Positions 13,727 through 14,944 of a stretch of DNA of 14,944 nt are shown one piece after another (positions within the stretch are counted from its first letter, which is position 1; each line of letters begins with the position of its first letter). The notes beneath the pieces are model-generated. The model did no database searches and was not told the origin of the DNA. It saw only the letters and a list, made by a program, of their open reading frames with translations. Made by a program: the position numbers and the translations under genes. Location of the stretch: assembly GCA_023430545.1 (NCBI GenBank), contig JAEZAF010000301.1, forward strand, positions 1 to 14,944. Direction: 5' to 3'. This DNA is from Chloroflexota bacterium. GTDB taxonomy: Bacteria > Chloroflexota > Anaerolineae > Aggregatilineales > Phototrophicaceae.

Positions 13727-14944
13727 TTAATCCGACTCTGCTTCTTCAGTTGCAGCTTCTTCAGTTGCTTCCTCACCGCCACCTGCAATCTGCGCACGGA
13801 TCTGTTCAACAGCTCCATCCAGTGCTTCCTGTGGGGTGAGTTCACCCTGCGCCACCAGTGCGCCAGCATTCACCCATGCATCCCACACGAAGCCCATTTC
13901 AGGGATGGAAGGCATCGGGACAGCATTGGCACCCGCTTCGTTGAAGCCGGCGGTGTTGGGATCTTCAGCCGATTCGAAGATCGTCGTCCATGCAGACGGA
14001 CGCGGCTCTGCGTCAAAGATCATCTGGAAGTGTTCTTCAGTCGCGAGGAAATCGGTCGCGAAGACCTGTGCAAGGATCGCGTTTTCTTTATTGGCATTGA
14101 TCACCAGACCCTGCACACCGAGGAACGGATAACCCGGCTCACCACCTTCTTCAACAGCGGGGAATGCAGAGATCGCATACGGCACACCAGCGGTATCGAA
14201 GCGATTGATCGCCCACGGCCCGGTCATGATGAAAGCAGAACGACCGGTTTCGAACTGAACATGCGCCGCTTCCCAGTCGATATTCTCTGAGACCGCGCCA
14301 TCTTCGATCAGTTCACCGATCCATGTCAGACCTGCGACCATGCCTTCGCCGTTCATCCCGATGTCACTGGCGGTAAAGTTGCCTGCTTCATCGCGACCAA
14401 AGATGTAACCACCGAACGAGGTAAAGATCGGATAGCTGTTGTAGGTCAGGTCCGGCAGGCCGATGGCCGAGTCAACATCGCCATTGTCGAGCAGTTCAGC
14501 GCCGATTTCAGCGACTTCGTCCCATGTAGCCGGGGCTTCGGGGACCAGATCGGTATTGCGGAAGAAACCGATATTTTCAACTGCCAGTGGCAGGCCATAG
14601 AGCTCGCCGTTGTAGGTGAAAGCATCAATTGCGCTGGGCAGGAAATTCTCGGCATTGTCACCGAGATCGATCGGTGCAGCGGCACCATTCTCGACCAGCG
14701 GACCGAGGTTATCATGCGGGATGATAATCATATCGGGGCCTTCGCCTGATGCCGCGCCGAGGGTCATGGCGTTGCGGATCTCGCTCAGATCGACGACTTC
14801 AACCACCACCGGAACACCGTATTCAGCTTCAAACGCCTCACCGATCTGCGTGAGGACTTCAAGCCGACCGTCATCATACACCCACAGGGTCAGGGCGGCA
14901 TCCTGCGCCAGAGCGAGGCTGGAAACCCCTAAAACCAGCACAAA
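13727..14944 (-). CDS. MalE-like sugar-binding protein, 5' end off the window
   Basis: The extracytoplasmic binding protein of the importer. The frame stays open through the right edge (codon TTT before an internal GTG at 14941), so the true start lies outside; about 404 residues are visible. The first visible residues are the end of a signal peptide (LVLGVSSLALAQ). The mature protein opens ALTLWVYDDGR and continues with family-1 binding-protein hallmarks: GPDMIIIPHDNLGPLVENG, GELYGLPLAVENIGFFRN, and TWDEVAEIGAELL. The best match I recognise is MalE/GanS-type maltodextrin or galacto-oligosaccharide binding proteins. The C-terminus ends in an acidic Ala/Thr/Glu tail encoded by a short tandem repeat. 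It is followed, after a hairpin, by malF, malG and the GH53 gene. Whether it is a lipoprotein cannot be judged without the missing start. Confidence 0.9.
   Translation of the reverse strand, partial: FVLVLGVSSLALAQDAALTLWVYDDGRLEVLTQIGEAFEAEYGVPVVVEVVDLSEIRNAMTLGAASGEGPDMIIIPHDNLGPLVENGAAAPIDLGDNAENFLPSAIDAFTYNGELYGLPLAVENIGFFRNTDLVPEAPATWDEVAEIGAELLDNGDVDSAIGLPDLTYNSYPIFTSFGGYIFGRDEAGNFTASDIGMNGEGMVAGLTWIGELIEDGAVSENIDWEAAHVQFETGRSAFIMTGPWAINRFDTAGVPYAISAFPAVEEGGEPGYPFLGVQGLVINANKENAILAQVFATDFLATEEHFQMIFDAEPRPSAWTTIFESAEDPNTAGFNEAGANAVPMPSIPEMGFVWDAWVNAGALVAQGELTPQEALDGAVEQIRAQIAGGGEEATEEAATEEAESD
13740..13769 (-). repeat. Two tandem 15-bp units in the binding-protein tail
   Basis: Two adjacent 15-bp units (13740-13754 and 13755-13769) differ at the last base only and encode the repeated TEEA-type acidic tail of the MalE-like protein. 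In-frame units allow the tail length to vary without disrupting the gene. Confidence 0.7.

Noticed and set aside
1..14944. CRISPR arrays, tRNA/rRNA genes, insertion sequences, phage or toxin-antitoxin genes
   Set aside because: I saw no regularly spaced repeats, cloverleaf sequences, transposase motifs or paired small genes on either strand.

Overview
The window suggests a Chloroflexota (Anaerolineae-like) chromosome. This is an inference from overall protein style: FtsX/HlyD/two-ATPase export operons, large secreted solute-binding proteins, and sugar ABC transporters with a large MalF. No rRNA, tRNA, CRISPR array, insertion sequence or phage gene is visible, so taxonomy rests on resemblance only.

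Region 1 (about 1-6105, all minus strand) is one tightly packed operon read right to left. It encodes a 920-aa FtsX-type permease, a HlyD/MacA-like lipoprotein adaptor, two different MacB/LolD-type ATPases, and the first 31 codons of a further membrane or secreted protein cut by the window edge. Stop and start codons abut or overlap at three of four junctions. The ATPase nearest the adaptor carries a C-terminal segment resembling an AbrB/SpoVT hairpin. Together these would form a tripartite-like exporter or an envelope-lipid or lipoprotein extrusion machine; the substrate is unknown.

Region 2 (6106-6450) is a 345-bp divergent regulatory region. It has a symmetric pair of perfect TATAAT boxes on opposite strands, a nearby 13-bp dyad, and a predicted hairpin in the leader of the rightward gene.

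Region 3 (6451-9241, plus strand) is a stand-alone gene for an 895-aa secreted protein made of two tandem ABC solute-binding domains. It ends in a strong stem-loop terminator shared with the convergent gene. No permease lies in its own transcription unit.

Region 4 (9280-14944, minus strand) is a sugar-uptake and hydrolysis cluster in the order MalE-like binding protein (5' end off the window), MalF (513 aa with a large P2-like loop), MalG, and secreted GH53 endo-beta-1,4-galactanase with a C-terminal CBM9-like module. This matches the logic of the Bacillus subtilis gan system: the enzyme cuts galactan outside the cell and the MalEFG-type importer takes up the galacto-oligosaccharides. Hairpins lie in the malE-malF and malG-galactanase gaps, and a LacI-like palindrome lies upstream of the galactanase. 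No MsmX/MalK-type ATPase is in the window, so the importer probably borrows one encoded elsewhere.
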